NCBI GenBank assembly: GCA_963842955.1
Contig: CAWJIJ010000007.1
Coordinates: 353,430-417,429 of the forward strand
Direction of reading: 5' to 3'
Length of the DNA stretch: 64,000 nt
DNA from: JARFQW01 sp963842955
GTDB lineage: Bacteria > Pseudomonadota > Gammaproteobacteria > Steroidobacterales > XN24
The notes under the pieces are model-generated. The model was not told where the DNA came from. It did not search any database and saw only the letters and a list, made by a program, of their open reading frames with translations. Of the stretch, positions 9,112 through 19,395 are shown in pieces. The translations under genes were made by a program, and so were the position numbers. Every line of letters begins with the position of its first letter. Within the stretch, counting starts at the first letter, position 1.

Positions 9112-11463
9112 ATGAAAGATTCTCGCTTCGTTAAAGGCATCGAGTCCCTCATCTTCGATCACAAGCCGATCGTGATCGGCATTTTCCTGGCGATAACGCT
9201 CTTCCTCGGATTTACGGCAGCCACCCAGCTGCGTATCGACGCAGGGTTTTCGAAACAGCTGCCGCTCGAGCACGAGTACATGCAGACCTTCGTCGAATAC
9301 TTCGATGAGTTCGGCGGCGCCGACAGGGTGTTGGTGGCCCTTGTGGCGAAAGACGGGGACATGTTCGACCCCGAGTTTTTCGAGACGCTGAAACAGGCCA
9401 CTGACGCGGTGTTTTTCGTCCCGGGCGTTGACCGCCCCCGGGTGACGTCGCTGTTCACGCCCAATACCCGGTACCTGGAGGTCGTCGAGGACGGGATCCA
9501 GAGCGGGCCGGTGATCCCCGCCGATTTTCAGCCCGAGCAGGAGAGCCTCGAGAGAGTCCGCAAGAACATTCTCAAGGCGGGCCTGGTGGGCCGTCTGGTG
9601 GCGAACGACTTTTCCGGTGCGCTGATCAGCGCCACGCTCCTGGAATTTAACCCGGATACCCAGGAAAAACTCGATTACTTCGAAGTGGCGCGGCGCTTCG
9701 AGGACGACGTCCGCGGTGCCTTCGAGACCGACGATATCAGCGTCCACATCATCGGATTTGCGAAGGTCATCGGCGACGTCAAGGACGGCGCCAATCGCGT
9801 GCTGCTGTTCTTCCTGATTGCGATCGCCATCACGACAATCCTCGTATACATCTACAGTCAGTCCTGGCGCATCACGTTCGTGCCCGTGATCTGCTCGCTG
9901 CTGGCGGTCATCTGGCAGCTCGGCCTGTTGCCGCTGATCGGCATCGGCATCGACCCGATGGGCCTGCTCGTCCCGTTTCTGGTATTCGCGATCGGTGTGT
10001 CCCACGGCGTGCAGATGATCAGTTCCGTGCGAATGGAAATGTTCGACGGGGCCACACCGGACGAGGCGGCGAGGACAAGCTTTCGCCGCCTGCTGCTGCC
10101 CGGCGGCATCGCCCTGATCTCGGACACGATCGGTTTCATCACGATTCTCCTCATCGAGATCCAGGTCATCCAGGAAATGGCCATTGCGGCCAGCGCGGGC
10201 GTCGCCGCCATTATTCTGACCAACCTGATTCTCCTGCCGGTCCTGTTGTCCTACATCAACCCGGCCGACGACTATGAGGAACGTCTGAAACGGCGCGCCG
10301 CCCAGCTCGCCCCGGTATGGAACACGCTGACCAAGGTAAGCGAACGGCCCACCGCCCTGGTGATCATTCTTATTGCTCTCGGCCTGTTCGGGTTCGGCTG
10401 GTGGAAGGGCAGCCAGGTGAAGATCGGCGATCTCCAGGCGGGTGTGCCGGAGCTCCGCCCGGACTCCCGGTACAACCTGGACAGCATCATGATCACGGAG
10501 AAGTTCTCCATCGGCGTGGACCTGATCCAGGTGATTGTCCAGTCGGAGCCGGACGCCTGTATCGACCACGAGAAGATGGCGGCGATCGACGAGTTTGCCT
10601 GGCACATGCGCAACCAGCCCGGCGTCCAGGATGTGCTGTCGCTCCCGCAGATCGGGCGAATCGTCTGGGCCGGCTGGAACGAGGGCTATCCCAAGTGGCG
10701 CGTGTTGTCCCGTGACAGCCGCAACCTTGTCCAGTCAGTGGCGCGTATCGAGACCAGTACCGGACTGCTGAACGAAGAATGCAGCGTCATGCCCGTCATG
10801 ATTTTCACCACCGATCACAAGGCCGAAACCATCAGCAGCATCGTGCAGGAGGTCAAGGACTACCGGGACGCGCACGTGGTGGAAGGCGTGGAATATCGCC
10901 TGGCAACGGGCAATGTCGGCGTCATGGCGGCAACGAACGAAGACGTCCAGGCGGCCCAGTTCCCGATTCTGCTCGGCGTGTTCTCCGCGGTAATTCTCCT
11001 CTGCTGGCTGTCGTTCCGGTCGATCAAGGCGGTGCTGGCCATCGTTATTCCGCTGGGTCTGGTGTCCCTGCTGGCCTACGCGCTGATGAGTTATCTCGGA
11101 ATCGGACTCAAGGTGAACACCCTGCCGGTGGTTGCCCTGGGCGTGGGTATCGGCGTGGACTACGGAATCTACATCTACAGCCGTTTCAAGAGTTATCTGG
11201 ACGCGGGCAAGGATATCCAGACCGCCTTCCACGATACCCTGAAGGTTACCGGTAACGCGGTGCTGTTCACGGGCATCACCCTGGGTATCGGCGTCTTCAC
11301 GTGGATTTTCTCACCCCTGCAGTTCCAGGCGGACATGGGAATCCTGCTGACTTTCATGTTCGTGGTGAACATGCTCGGGGCCATTCTGCTGCTGCCGGCC
11401 ATTTCGGCCTGGCTGCTGCCAGCCGACCGGCACAAGAAGCCAACGGAAGAAGGTCAGGGTTAA
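9112..11463 (+). CDS. RND superfamily (MMPL/HAE3-type) inner-membrane exporter
   Basis: A 783-residue polytopic membrane protein with two repeated halves, each with one long N-terminal transmembrane helix, a large periplasmic loop and a five-helix bundle. The loops lie at about residues 40-215 and 430-600. The second half has the MMPL signature VGIGVDYGIYIYSRF and the first the paralogous FAIGVSHGVQMISS; the proton-relay Asp appears only in the second. Length and layout fit the HAE3/hopanoid-type RND group, which moves lipids or hydrophobic compounds using the proton-motive force. It ends the four-gene run of DUF1302, DUF1329 and Ycf48-like proteins, so I infer a trans-envelope system; the substrate is unknown. 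A 7-bp GC hairpin without a T-tract lies at 11466-11484. Confidence 0.92.
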   Translation: MKDSRFVKGIESLIFDHKPIVIGIFLAITLFLGFTAATQLRIDAGFSKQLPLEHEYMQTFVEYFDEFGGADRVLVALVAKDGDMFDPEFFETLKQATDAVFFVPGVDRPRVTSLFTPNTRYLEVVEDGIQSGPVIPADFQPEQESLERVRKNILKAGLVGRLVANDFSGALISATLLEFNPDTQEKLDYFEVARRFEDDVRGAFETDDISVHIIGFAKVIGDVKDGANRVLLFFLIAIAITTILVYIYSQSWRITFVPVICSLLAVIWQLGLLPLIGIGIDPMGLLVPFLVFAIGVSHGVQMISSVRMEMFDGATPDEAARTSFRRLLLPGGIALISDTIGFITILLIEIQVIQEMAIAASAGVAAIILTNLILLPVLLSYINPADDYEERLKRRAAQLAPVWNTLTKVSERPTALVIILIALGLFGFGWWKGSQVKIGDLQAGVPELRPDSRYNLDSIMITEKFSIGVDLIQVIVQSEPDACIDHEKMAAIDEFAWHMRNQPGVQDVLSLPQIGRIVWAGWNEGYPKWRVLSRDSRNLVQSVARIETSTGLLNEECSVMPVMIFTTDHKAETISSIVQEVKDYRDAHVVEGVEYRLATGNVGVMAATNEDVQAAQFPILLGVFSAVILLCWLSFRSIKAVLAIVIPLGLVSLLAYALMSYLGIGLKVNTLPVVALGVGIGVDYGIYIYSRFKSYLDAGKDIQTAFHDTLKVTGNAVLFTGITLGIGVFTWIFSPLQFQADMGILLTFMFVVNMLGAILLLPAISAWLLPADRHKKPTEEGQG

Positions 11464-11493
11464 GGCGCGGGCGTCTTGCCCGCGGAGAAATGA

Positions 11494-11709
11494 TCAGGCG
11501 TTGAGATCGGGTATCAGCTCGCTTTCCAGCCGGGTGATCTGGTCCTTGATCATGAGCTTTCGTTTCTTCAGGCGCTTGAGCATGATCTGGTCCACCAGCG
11601 GGTCTTCCGCCAGCCGGCCGATCACGCTGTCCAGGTCCCTGTGCTGAATTCGCAAATCCCTCAGCTTCGCGCGCTCGCGGAAGACTTCGGTGTCGACGTT
11701 GTCGCTCAT
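11494..11709 (-). CDS. DUF465 (YdcH-like) small coiled-coil protein
   Basis: A 71-residue, highly charged protein (RERAKLRDLRIQHRDLDSVI, then KRLKKRKLMIKDQITRLE) whose heptad pattern predicts a two-helix coiled-coil hairpin typical of DUF465/YdcH proteins. The function of this family is unknown. The chosen ATG at 11709 overlaps the stop codon of the upstream rnm gene as ATGA, indicating translational coupling in one operon; an in-frame upstream start at 11751 would add 14 unrelated-looking residues. Confidence 0.85.
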   Translation of the reverse strand: MSDNVDTEVFRERAKLRDLRIQHRDLDSVIGRLAEDPLVDQIMLKRLKKRKLMIKDQITRLESELIPDLNA

Positions 11710-12560
11710 GAATTGTTGATACTCGAGGACCCGCTGCCAAGATGATGCCACACCGGGCGCACCCGTGAGGGAAGCTTAGCCAAACGCCCCAGTCTCTGCC
11801 ATGCACGCCCGGGTTCGTGGAAGTCCGAGCCCACGGAACCGGCGAGGTCGAAACCCACGGCCAGGTCCGCCAGGTGACTGATTTCCGCCCGGTCCGCGCC
11901 GGCCCGCACGACCTCCAGGCCCGCGCCACCCGCTTCTCCGAATTCGCCCAGCAGCGAGGCCATTCGGGTCCGGGTCAGCCGGTAGCGTGCCGGATGGGCA
12001 AGAACCGGTACGCCGCCGGCGCCGGTAATCCACTCGCATGCCGTTTCCAGCCCGGCCCATTGCGTTGCGACGTATCCCGGGCGGCCCTGCCCGAGCCATC
12101 GCTTGAAGGCTGCCTGGAAATGCTTTGCTTTTCCTTCGTCGACGAGCCATCGGGCGAAGTGGGTCCGGCCCGGCAGGCCGCCGCCGGCCAGCTGCCGGGC
12201 ACCGGCCTCGGCGCCCGGAATGCCGTGCCGCGCCAGGCGAGCGCCGATTTCAGCGGCCCGGGTGCGACGCTGCTCCCGCAGGCCGGCCAGCCCGGCCGCA
12301 AGGCAGGCAGATCCGGGATCCACGTCCAGACCGACCACGTGCAGAAGATGTTTTTTCCAGGTCACGGAGATCTCGACTCCCGGGATCAGGACAAGCCGCC
12401 CCGCCGCGGTCCTTCGGGCGGCGTCCAGGCCGTCGAGCGTGTCATGGTCGGTCAGCGCCAGCTGCTCCACGCCGGCCTCGGCGGCCGCCTCTACGAGGGC
12501 TTCCGGTGACAGTGACCCGTCCGACGCCGTGGAGTGGGTATGCAGGTCCCTGATAGTCAT
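11706..12560 (-). CDS. rnm: PHP-domain 5'-3' exoribonuclease/phosphoesterase (RNase AM, TrpH/YciV family)
   Basis: A PHP-fold metal-dependent phosphoesterase of about 284 residues, close to E. coli YciV (RNase AM, 293 aa), which matures the 5' ends of ribosomal RNAs and degrades short 3',5'-phosphorylated substrates. All metal-site motifs are visible in order: DLHTHSTASDG near the N-terminus, LALTDHDTLDGL, LIPGVEIS, LHVVGLDVD, VLAHPARY and VGSDFHEPG. I used the ATG at 12560, which begins MTIRDLHTHS; a GTG at 12572 would overlap the upstream DUF3301 stop as GTGA and add four residues, and is equally possible. The gene overlaps DUF465 downstream. Confidence 0.88.
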   Translation of the reverse strand: MTIRDLHTHSTASDGSLSPEALVEAAAEAGVEQLALTDHDTLDGLDAARRTAAGRLVLIPGVEISVTWKKHLLHVVGLDVDPGSACLAAGLAGLREQRRTRAAEIGARLARHGIPGAEAGARQLAGGGLPGRTHFARWLVDEGKAKHFQAAFKRWLGQGRPGYVATQWAGLETACEWITGAGGVPVLAHPARYRLTRTRMASLLGEFGEAGGAGLEVVRAGADRAEISHLADLAVGFDLAGSVGSDFHEPGRAWQRLGRLAKLPSRVRPVWHHLGSGSSSINNS

Positions 12561-12568
12561 CGAGCCGG

Positions 12569-12901
12569 TCACCGATCCGGCGACGAAGGCGGTCCCGAAT
12601 CAGCGGGGGCCAGGCCGCTGGCTTCCACGGTCCGTCCATTCAGCACGACAAAGCCCCGCAGGCAACGGAGACCGTCATCGGTGTAATCGAAGACGTAGTG
12701 GCGCCGGAAGGTCCATCGTCCCAGCGGGCTGCGAACCGGCCGTAAGCGCGCCAGCGCGACCGTATCGTCGAGCAGCGTAAGGCGCAGGTGCGTACACAAT
12801 TCTCCGGCCGCCCGGTTGGCGGCGTCCCGTGCCCCGACCGACTCGTACCAGAACCAGATGATGCCGAGGATGGCAGCGAGCAGCAGCATCCAGCCACCCA
12901 T
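12569..12901 (-). CDS. DUF3301 family small membrane-anchored protein
   Basis: A 110-residue protein with one N-terminal transmembrane helix (MLLLAAILGIIWFWYESVG), then the soluble DUF3301 region with CTHLRLTLLDDTVALARL and the aromatic RRHYVFDYTDDGLRCLRG followed by VVLNGRTVE. Short DUF3301 proteins of this layout are widespread in gammaproteobacteria and have no known function. It sits 18 bases after cysQ and abuts rnm on the same strand, forming a cysQ-DUF3301-rnm-DUF465 run. Confidence 0.85.
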   Translation of the reverse strand: MGGWMLLLAAILGIIWFWYESVGARDAANRAAGELCTHLRLTLLDDTVALARLRPVRSPLGRWTFRRHYVFDYTDDGLRCLRGFVVLNGRTVEASGLAPADSGPPSSPDR

Positions 12902-12919
12902 GAGTTTTCCGCCGCTGGC

Positions 12920-13717
12920 CTAGAGATACCCGGTCCAGTCCCTGCTGCCGTCGGCAAACGCAATGAAAAACGGGTTGAGGATATCTGCCTTGGCGTTATA
13001 GCTCAGCGGCTCGCCTTCAACCGTGATCACGCCGCCGCCGGCTGCCTCGAGGACTGCCTGGGCCGCCGCGGTATCCCACTCCGAAGTGAGTCCGAGCCGG
13101 GGATAGACATCGGCGTCGCCCCGCGCGACCAGGCAGAACTTCAGCGAACTGCCCATGGGCACCATCTCGTGATCGCCCAGGCGCTCCAGGTAGCCATCCA
13201 GTGACTTGCCGCGGTGGGAGCGGCTGCCCACGACCCGCACCGGGCCGTCTCCGAGGCGCGCGGCCCGGATCGGCGCTTCGTCCGCCTCGCCCTTCTTCAG
13301 GAAGGCACCGGCGCCCTCGCAGCCGTAGTAGCTCTCTCCCGTGACCGGGACGTGCACCACGCCGAGGACCGCCTTGTGTCCGTCGATGAGGGCAATATTC
13401 ACGGTGAACTGACCGTTTCGGTTGATGAACTCCTTGGTCCCGTCGAGTGGGTCCACAAGCCAGTAGCGGGGCCACTGCGAGCGCGTCTCGAATGGAATCT
13501 CGCCGGACTCCTCCGAGAGGATCGGCAGATCCGGCGTCAGGGCCTCGAGTCCGTCGATGATTGTCCTGTGCGAGGCGAGGTCCGCCGCGGTGAGGGGGGA
13601 ATCGTCGGATTTCGACTCGACGTCGAAATCGGTCTCGTAAATCCTGAGAATTTCCTCGCCGGCCTTTCTGGCGATGTCGAGGGCAGGGCGCAGGAGGGAT
13701 TGAAGATTGTCAGTCAT
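12920..13717 (-). CDS. cysQ: 3'(2'),5'-bisphosphate nucleotidase CysQ
   Basis: A 265-residue Mg2+-dependent, lithium-sensitive-type phosphatase of the inositol monophosphatase superfamily. It hydrolyses 3'-phosphoadenosine 5'-phosphate, the by-product of sulfate assimilation and sulfotransfer. Metal-binding motifs are SEES (about residues 68-71) and DPLDGTKEF (about 89-97), with the C-terminal SEWDTAAAQAVLEAAGG. E. coli CysQ is 246 residues. It diverges from yrfG with 60 bases between. In many gammaproteobacteria cysQ, nudE and yrfG are neighbours; no nudE is present here. Confidence 0.95.
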   Translation of the reverse strand: MTDNLQSLLRPALDIARKAGEEILRIYETDFDVESKSDDSPLTAADLASHRTIIDGLEALTPDLPILSEESGEIPFETRSQWPRYWLVDPLDGTKEFINRNGQFTVNIALIDGHKAVLGVVHVPVTGESYYGCEGAGAFLKKGEADEAPIRAARLGDGPVRVVGSRSHRGKSLDGYLERLGDHEMVPMGSSLKFCLVARGDADVYPRLGLTSEWDTAAAQAVLEAAGGGVITVEGEPLSYNAKADILNPFFIAFADGSRDWTGYL

Positions 13718-13777
13718 GAGAGGGCGGACTCCGTTTTTCTCGTCCGGGAGGAAAAGTGGGCCCTATGATACCCATCC

Positions 13778-14470
13778 ATGGACCTGGTCTCCCGTGAACC
13801 GTTTCATTGGTCGGACTACGACACCGTGCTGTTTGACATGGACGGCACGCTGCTGGATCTGAAATTCGACAACTATTTCTGGCAGGAACTGGTGCCGGAA
13901 AAATACGCGGAGCACCACGGCCTCTCCGGGGAGGAAGCGGTTCACGTCCTGGGCCCCCGCTTTGCCGAGCGCCAGGGCACCCTCGAGTGGTACTGCCTTG
14001 ATTTCTGGAGCCGCGAGCTCGGTCTCGACATCCGTGCCCTGAAGCGGGAGGCCGAGGATCATATCGATTTCCTCCCCGACGTCCCGGATTTCCTGATGAC
14101 TATCCGGGAACTCGGCAAGCGCCTGGTGCTTGTAACGAACGCCCATCACGGATCGCTGGAGGTCAAGCTGGACAGGACCGGCCTGGACCAGTGGCTGGAT
14201 GCCGTGCATACGTCTCACGATCTTGGCCTGCCGAAGGAGCATGCGGATTTCTGGGCCCGGCTACTCACCGTGGAGCCTTTCGATCCGCGACGCACGGTTC
14301 TCGTTGACGACAGCCTTCCGGTGCTTCGCTCGGCCCACGCTTTCGGCATGGCCCGGGTCATCGCCATCCGCCGGCCCGACTCGACCCGGCCGTCCCGGGA
14401 CATTGCGGAGTTCCCCGCGGTGGACGCGGTTACCGACCTTCACCCCCGCCGTCGGGCGCCGGAGGACTGA
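13778..14470 (+). CDS. yrfG: GMP/IMP nucleotidase, HAD family (YrfG)
   Basis: A 230-residue HAD phosphatase with motif I FDMDGTLLDL (Asp20 and Asp22), motif II LVTNAHHGS and motif III/IV region LGLPKEHADFW with VLVDDSLPVL. The long cap beginning KFDNYFWQELVPEKYAEHHG is characteristic of YrfG, a purine 5'-nucleotidase acting on GMP and IMP. It is convergent with rhlB, and the two coding ends overlap by 41 bases (14430-14470), so the last 13 codons of each share DNA. Confidence 0.88.
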   Translation: MDLVSREPFHWSDYDTVLFDMDGTLLDLKFDNYFWQELVPEKYAEHHGLSGEEAVHVLGPRFAERQGTLEWYCLDFWSRELGLDIRALKREAEDHIDFLPDVPDFLMTIRELGKRLVLVTNAHHGSLEVKLDRTGLDQWLDAVHTSHDLGLPKEHADFWARLLTVEPFDPRRTVLVDDSLPVLRSAHAFGMARVIAIRRPDSTRPSRDIAEFPAVDAVTDLHPRRRAPED

Positions 14471-15911
14471 CGTCCCCGTTCCCTCCGGCCGGTTTCCGCC
14501 GCCGCCGCCGGCGGCGTTTTTTCGTTGCGCCCTCCCCGGTGTTCCCGGGTGCGGGGCCCGCCGCATGGGCGGGTTCGGCGGCCGGGGCGGGCGCGGTGGT
14601 TGCCGGTTCCGCCGGCGGCGCGCTCCGGCGTTCCGGCGGGCGGCGGCCACGGCCCGCGTCACCGCCGTCCCTTCGCCGTCCGCCTCCGGCACGGTCCTCG
14701 GGTCGTCGCCGGCCGGCGTGGCGGGGGCGTGCGACCTTCGGCAGCATGCTGTCCTCGACCGCCCCCACGGGAATCTTCATCCCGATATAGGCCTCGATGT
14801 CAGGCAGACCGACGGCGTATCGCTCGCAGCCGAAGCTGATCGCGTCGCCGGACGCGCCGGCCCGGGCCGTGCGCCCGATGCGATGGACATAGTCCTCGGC
14901 GTCCTCAGGCAGGTCGTAATTGACAACGTGTGATACGCCTTCGATATGCAGCCCGCGCGACGCGACGTCGGTGCCGATCAGTACCGGCAGATCGCCGGAC
15001 TGAAAGGCCTTGAGCATGCGCAGCCGCTTGTTCTGGGGAACATCGCCGGAAATGGCCATGGCCTCGATGCCGTTAGCGTTCAGATAATCCTGCAGCCGGT
15101 CGGCCTCCCGTTTCGTATTCACGAAAACCATCGTGCGGCGCGCATCCTTGCTGCGGAGCAAGCCAATAAGCAGCGGCAGCTTCTCTTCGTTGGCAGGGTA
15201 GTAGATGACCTGGCGCACCTTCTCGGCCGTCACCTGCTCCGGCTCGATGCGGACCAGTTCCGGGTCGTTCATGTGCTCGTAGGCGAGCTCCAGGACCCGG
15301 TGCGACAGGGTCGCGGAGAACAGCAGGTTCAGCCGCTCCTGGGGGGCGGGCATGCGCCGGAAAACAAAGCGGATGTCCTTGATAAAGCCCAGATCGAACA
15401 TGCGATCGGCCTCGTCGAGAACGGCTACCTGGATGCCCCGGAAACTGAATACCCGCTGCTTGTGATAGTCGATGATTCGTCCAGGGGTTCCGATCAGGAG
15501 GTCCACGCCGTCAGCCAGCTGACGGCGCTGCTTGTCGTAGTCGGTGCCACCGAACGCGAGGCCGAGCTTAAAGCCCGTATGCCGGCCCAGCAGCTCCGCG
15601 TCCTTGTGAATCTGGACCGCGAGTTCCCGGGTCGGCGCAAGAATCAGGGCGCGGGGATCGTGGGGTGCGCCGCGCTCGTCCCTCGGATGCCGGAGCAGCC
15701 AGTTGAATGTGGCGATGAGAAAGGCGGCGGTCTTACCCGTGCCCGTCTGGGCCTGGCCGGCGGCGTCGTGTCCGGACAGGGCGATGGGCAGCGTTTCGGC
15801 CTGGATCGGCGTGCATTGCTCGAAACCGGCGTCTGCGATACCACGGGCCACCTCGGGCTGGAGATCCAGCTCGGCGAATGTGGCGTGGCTCAAATGGGAT
15901 TCTCCCGTCAT
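14430..15911 (-). CDS. rhlB: DEAD-box ATP-dependent RNA helicase RhlB
   Basis: A 493-residue RNA helicase of the RNA degradosome type. In order: Q-motif region (FAELDLQPE with TPIQ, about residues 12-37), Walker A AQTGTGKT (about 54-61), PTREL, DEAD (166-169), SAT (about 199-201) and HRIGRTARAG. E. coli RhlB is 421 residues; here a long low-complexity C-terminal tail, rich in Arg, Gly, Pro and Ala and containing a run of Arg residues near the end, replaces the shorter basic tail that contacts RNA. The start MTGESHLSHATFAELD at 15911 matches RhlB N-termini. It diverges from trxA-rho as in E. coli, and its tail overlaps yrfG. Confidence 0.93.
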   Translation of the reverse strand: MTGESHLSHATFAELDLQPEVARGIADAGFEQCTPIQAETLPIALSGHDAAGQAQTGTGKTAAFLIATFNWLLRHPRDERGAPHDPRALILAPTRELAVQIHKDAELLGRHTGFKLGLAFGGTDYDKQRRQLADGVDLLIGTPGRIIDYHKQRVFSFRGIQVAVLDEADRMFDLGFIKDIRFVFRRMPAPQERLNLLFSATLSHRVLELAYEHMNDPELVRIEPEQVTAEKVRQVIYYPANEEKLPLLIGLLRSKDARRTMVFVNTKREADRLQDYLNANGIEAMAISGDVPQNKRLRMLKAFQSGDLPVLIGTDVASRGLHIEGVSHVVNYDLPEDAEDYVHRIGRTARAGASGDAISFGCERYAVGLPDIEAYIGMKIPVGAVEDSMLPKVARPRHAGRRRPEDRAGGGRRRDGGDAGRGRRPPERRSAPPAEPATTAPAPAAEPAHAAGPAPGNTGEGATKKRRRRRRRKPAGGNGDVSPPAPDGGGEGR

Positions 15912-16180
15912 AGGGGTCTTATCATTCCTGTGAAAAACTGGTATAAGGCTTGAAAACCGAGCTGCGGGCAGGTCACAATACGACTGCCGGTTCCGGCATA
16001 TCTCCCCGCCAGAACCCTCCGCGAGAAAGAGATTCCAACAAGACCTGAGCTGCCGGCGCCGGGCTATTTTGCCCGAATACCGGCGGCGCGTCACACGCGG
16101 ACCAAAAGACCCAGGCGCAAACGGTCGCTAAATTCGTCATTTCCCTTGCGGGATTCCCAAGCCTACGGAGGCCAATACTA

Positions 16181-16503
16181 GTGAGCCAGAGCATCGTCTA
16201 TACATCGGACGCCGAGTTCGACAATGATGTGCTTCAGTCAGACACGCCGGTCCTGCTCGATTTCTGGGCGGAGTGGTGTGGTCCCTGCAAGATGATCGCC
16301 CCCATACTCGACGATATCGCTGCCGAGTACGGTGGCCAGATCACGATCGCAAAGCTGAACATTGATGAAAATCCGCTAACGCCGCCGAAGTACGGCATCC
16401 GCGGTATTCCAACCTTGATGCTGTTCAAGAACGGCAGCGTCGAGGCCCAGAAGGTGGGGGCGATGTCGAAATCGCAGCTCACTGAGTTCCTGGATTCTCA
16501 CCT

Positions 16504-16507
<4 letters not shown>
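16181..16507 (+). CDS. trxA: Thioredoxin 1
   Basis: A 108-residue thioredoxin, essentially the length of E. coli TrxA. It has the redox site WCGPCK (Cys33 and Cys36), the buried Asp27 (LLDFWAEWC) and the cis-proline loop GIPTLMLF (Pro77). It reduces cytoplasmic disulfides using thioredoxin reductase. The start is a GTG with GGAG at 16166-16169. Its stop overlaps the GTG of rho as GTGA, so the two are translationally coupled if that rho start is used. The intergenic region to divergent rhlB contains a candidate TTGAAA/CACAAT promoter at 15950-15979. Confidence 0.97.
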
Positions 16508-17970
<1,463 letters not shown>

Positions 17971-18006
17971 ACCAGGGCCCGGCGGGGCCTGCGGTTTCGC
18001 GGCAGG

Positions 18007-18029
18007 ACGGCGCCTTCGGGCGCCGTTTT
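18007..18029 (+). terminator. Rho-independent terminator after rho
   Basis: Stem ACGGCGCC (18007-18014) pairing with GGCGCCGT (18019-18026), TTCG tetraloop and TTT following. It is 36 bases after the rho stop codon. Confidence 0.85.
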
Positions 18030-18107
18030 GCGTTTTGGGGCCGGCGGGTCCTCCGCGACGTGACTATGCTTCGGGCACTTTGGTCCATGCACCTGGCGGA
18101 GCGACCA

Positions 18108-18701
18108 ATGAACGAGTTCCTGGTCAGACCGGCGAGAAAAAGTGACTGCGGCGCCATTGCCCGGCTGTACAGCATTTCTTCGGATGGTGTCGCCGACTAT
18201 ATCTGGAGCTGCCTGGCTGAGCCGGGGCAGGCCCTCCTGGATGTGGGCCGCAGGCGCTACGAGCGCGAGGAGTCCCAGTTCAGCTTCCGGAATTGCCGGG
18301 TGGTGACGGCCGGTGACGACGTGGCCGGTATGCTCGTGGCGTTTCCCATCGAGGAGGGCCCGGTGGAGGACGACCCGGATCCCGATCCCGTCCTGGCCCC
18401 GTATTCTCGCCTGGAAGACCCGGGCAGTTACTACATATGCGGCGTGGCGCTGTTCCCGGAGTACCGGGGCCAGGGTCTCGGCACGCGGCTGATGGCCATT
18501 GCCGAGGAGGATGCCCTCGAGCGCAGCCTGCCTCGGCTGAGCCTGGTCGTGTTCGAGTGCAACCAGGGTGCGCTGCGCCTCTACGAGCGCCTGGGCTACG
18601 TGGAAACGGCGCGCGCCACCGTCGTTCCGCATCCGCTCATCCGCGTTAGCGGAGACGCGATTCTCATGGTCAGGAACCTGGGGGTCACCCGCCCTGAGTG
18701 A
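18108..18701 (+). CDS. GNAT family N-acetyltransferase
   Basis: A 197-residue acetyltransferase. The acetyl-CoA-binding motif A is RGQGLGTRLM, after YYICGVALFPEY, and motif B is LSLVVFECNQGALRLYERLGY. The first half carries an insert with PVEDDPDPDP. Start chosen at the ATG at 18108 (MNEFLVRPARKSD) with GGAG at 18098-18101; the substrate cannot be predicted. It follows the rho terminator and begins a co-directional set of small genes. Confidence 0.85.
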   Translation: MNEFLVRPARKSDCGAIARLYSISSDGVADYIWSCLAEPGQALLDVGRRRYEREESQFSFRNCRVVTAGDDVAGMLVAFPIEEGPVEDDPDPDPVLAPYSRLEDPGSYYICGVALFPEYRGQGLGTRLMAIAEEDALERSLPRLSLVVFECNQGALRLYERLGYVETARATVVPHPLIRVSGDAILMVRNLGVTRPE

Positions 18702-18830
18702 TTGCCGGCCGGGCTCAGGCCGCCGAGGCTCCGGACGTCTGAATGCGCTGATCTGCTAGGCTCCCGTCTGTTCCGCCGGGTGTGCGGCTCAGCCCATGCG
18801 GAAGGTAAGCGCTGCAGGAGGAATCCACCG

Positions 18831-19262
18831 ATGATTCTTTTCGAGGACGACCGGGTCACCCTGGAACAGGCCGATTTCTGCGCCGTCCCCGGCTACCTGG
18901 TGATGCGGCTGAAAAGCGGCGTCGAATCCATGGGCGATCTCGAGCCCGACGCGGCCGGACATGTCGGGCTGGTCCTGTCCCGGGCGGTCCGGGCCCTGGA
19001 GGAATTCGCGGGCGCCGAGCGCGTTTACCTCCTGACGTTTGCCGAAATAGACCGAAGGCTGCACTTCCATCTCTTCCCGAGAACCGGGGAAATCAAGAGC
19101 CGGTTTCTTGCGGAAACGGGAGGAGATTCCGCCGCCATCAATGGCCCCCTGTTGTTTGAATGGGCGCGGGAAGCCTATCCTGCCGGCCGGCCGCCGCCCG
19201 GTGACGGCGCTTTGGCCGAGCAGGTTTTGGCCTCGGTGGCAGCCCGCCTCGCCGATGGCTGA
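18831..19262 (+). CDS. HIT-like (histidine triad) family protein
   Basis: A 143-residue protein opening MILFEDDRVTLEQADFCAVPGYLVMRLKSG. The central VYLLTFAEIDRRLHFHLFPR has the HxH core expected of a histidine-triad-like active site, with the strand arrangement of HIT proteins; the full HxHxHxx triad is reduced to HFH. Such proteins bind or hydrolyse nucleotides, but with the triad shortened the activity is uncertain. A strong AGGAGGAA ribosome-binding site precedes the ATG. A 130-base gap follows before the next gene. Confidence 0.65.
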   Translation: MILFEDDRVTLEQADFCAVPGYLVMRLKSGVESMGDLEPDAAGHVGLVLSRAVRALEEFAGAERVYLLTFAEIDRRLHFHLFPRTGEIKSRFLAETGGDSAAINGPLLFEWAREAYPAGRPPPGDGALAEQVLASVAARLADG

Positions 19263-19395
19263 CGCCGGTGGGGGCGAGGCGAAAGTCCACGGGAGCTGGC
19301 TCCGGGTTACTGAGCGGGCGAGTCGGGACGGGTAGCACGATCCATGGAATCAGCAGGGTCCGGGCAGGGCCGAATCCGGCGGCGGGGGTAGCGAG

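Noticed and set aside
8977..10605. 542-codon minus-strand frame across the RND gene
   Set aside because: Shadow of the clearly coding exporter.
11466..11484. Terminator after the RND gene
   Set aside because: A 7-bp stem is present but no T-tract follows on either strand.
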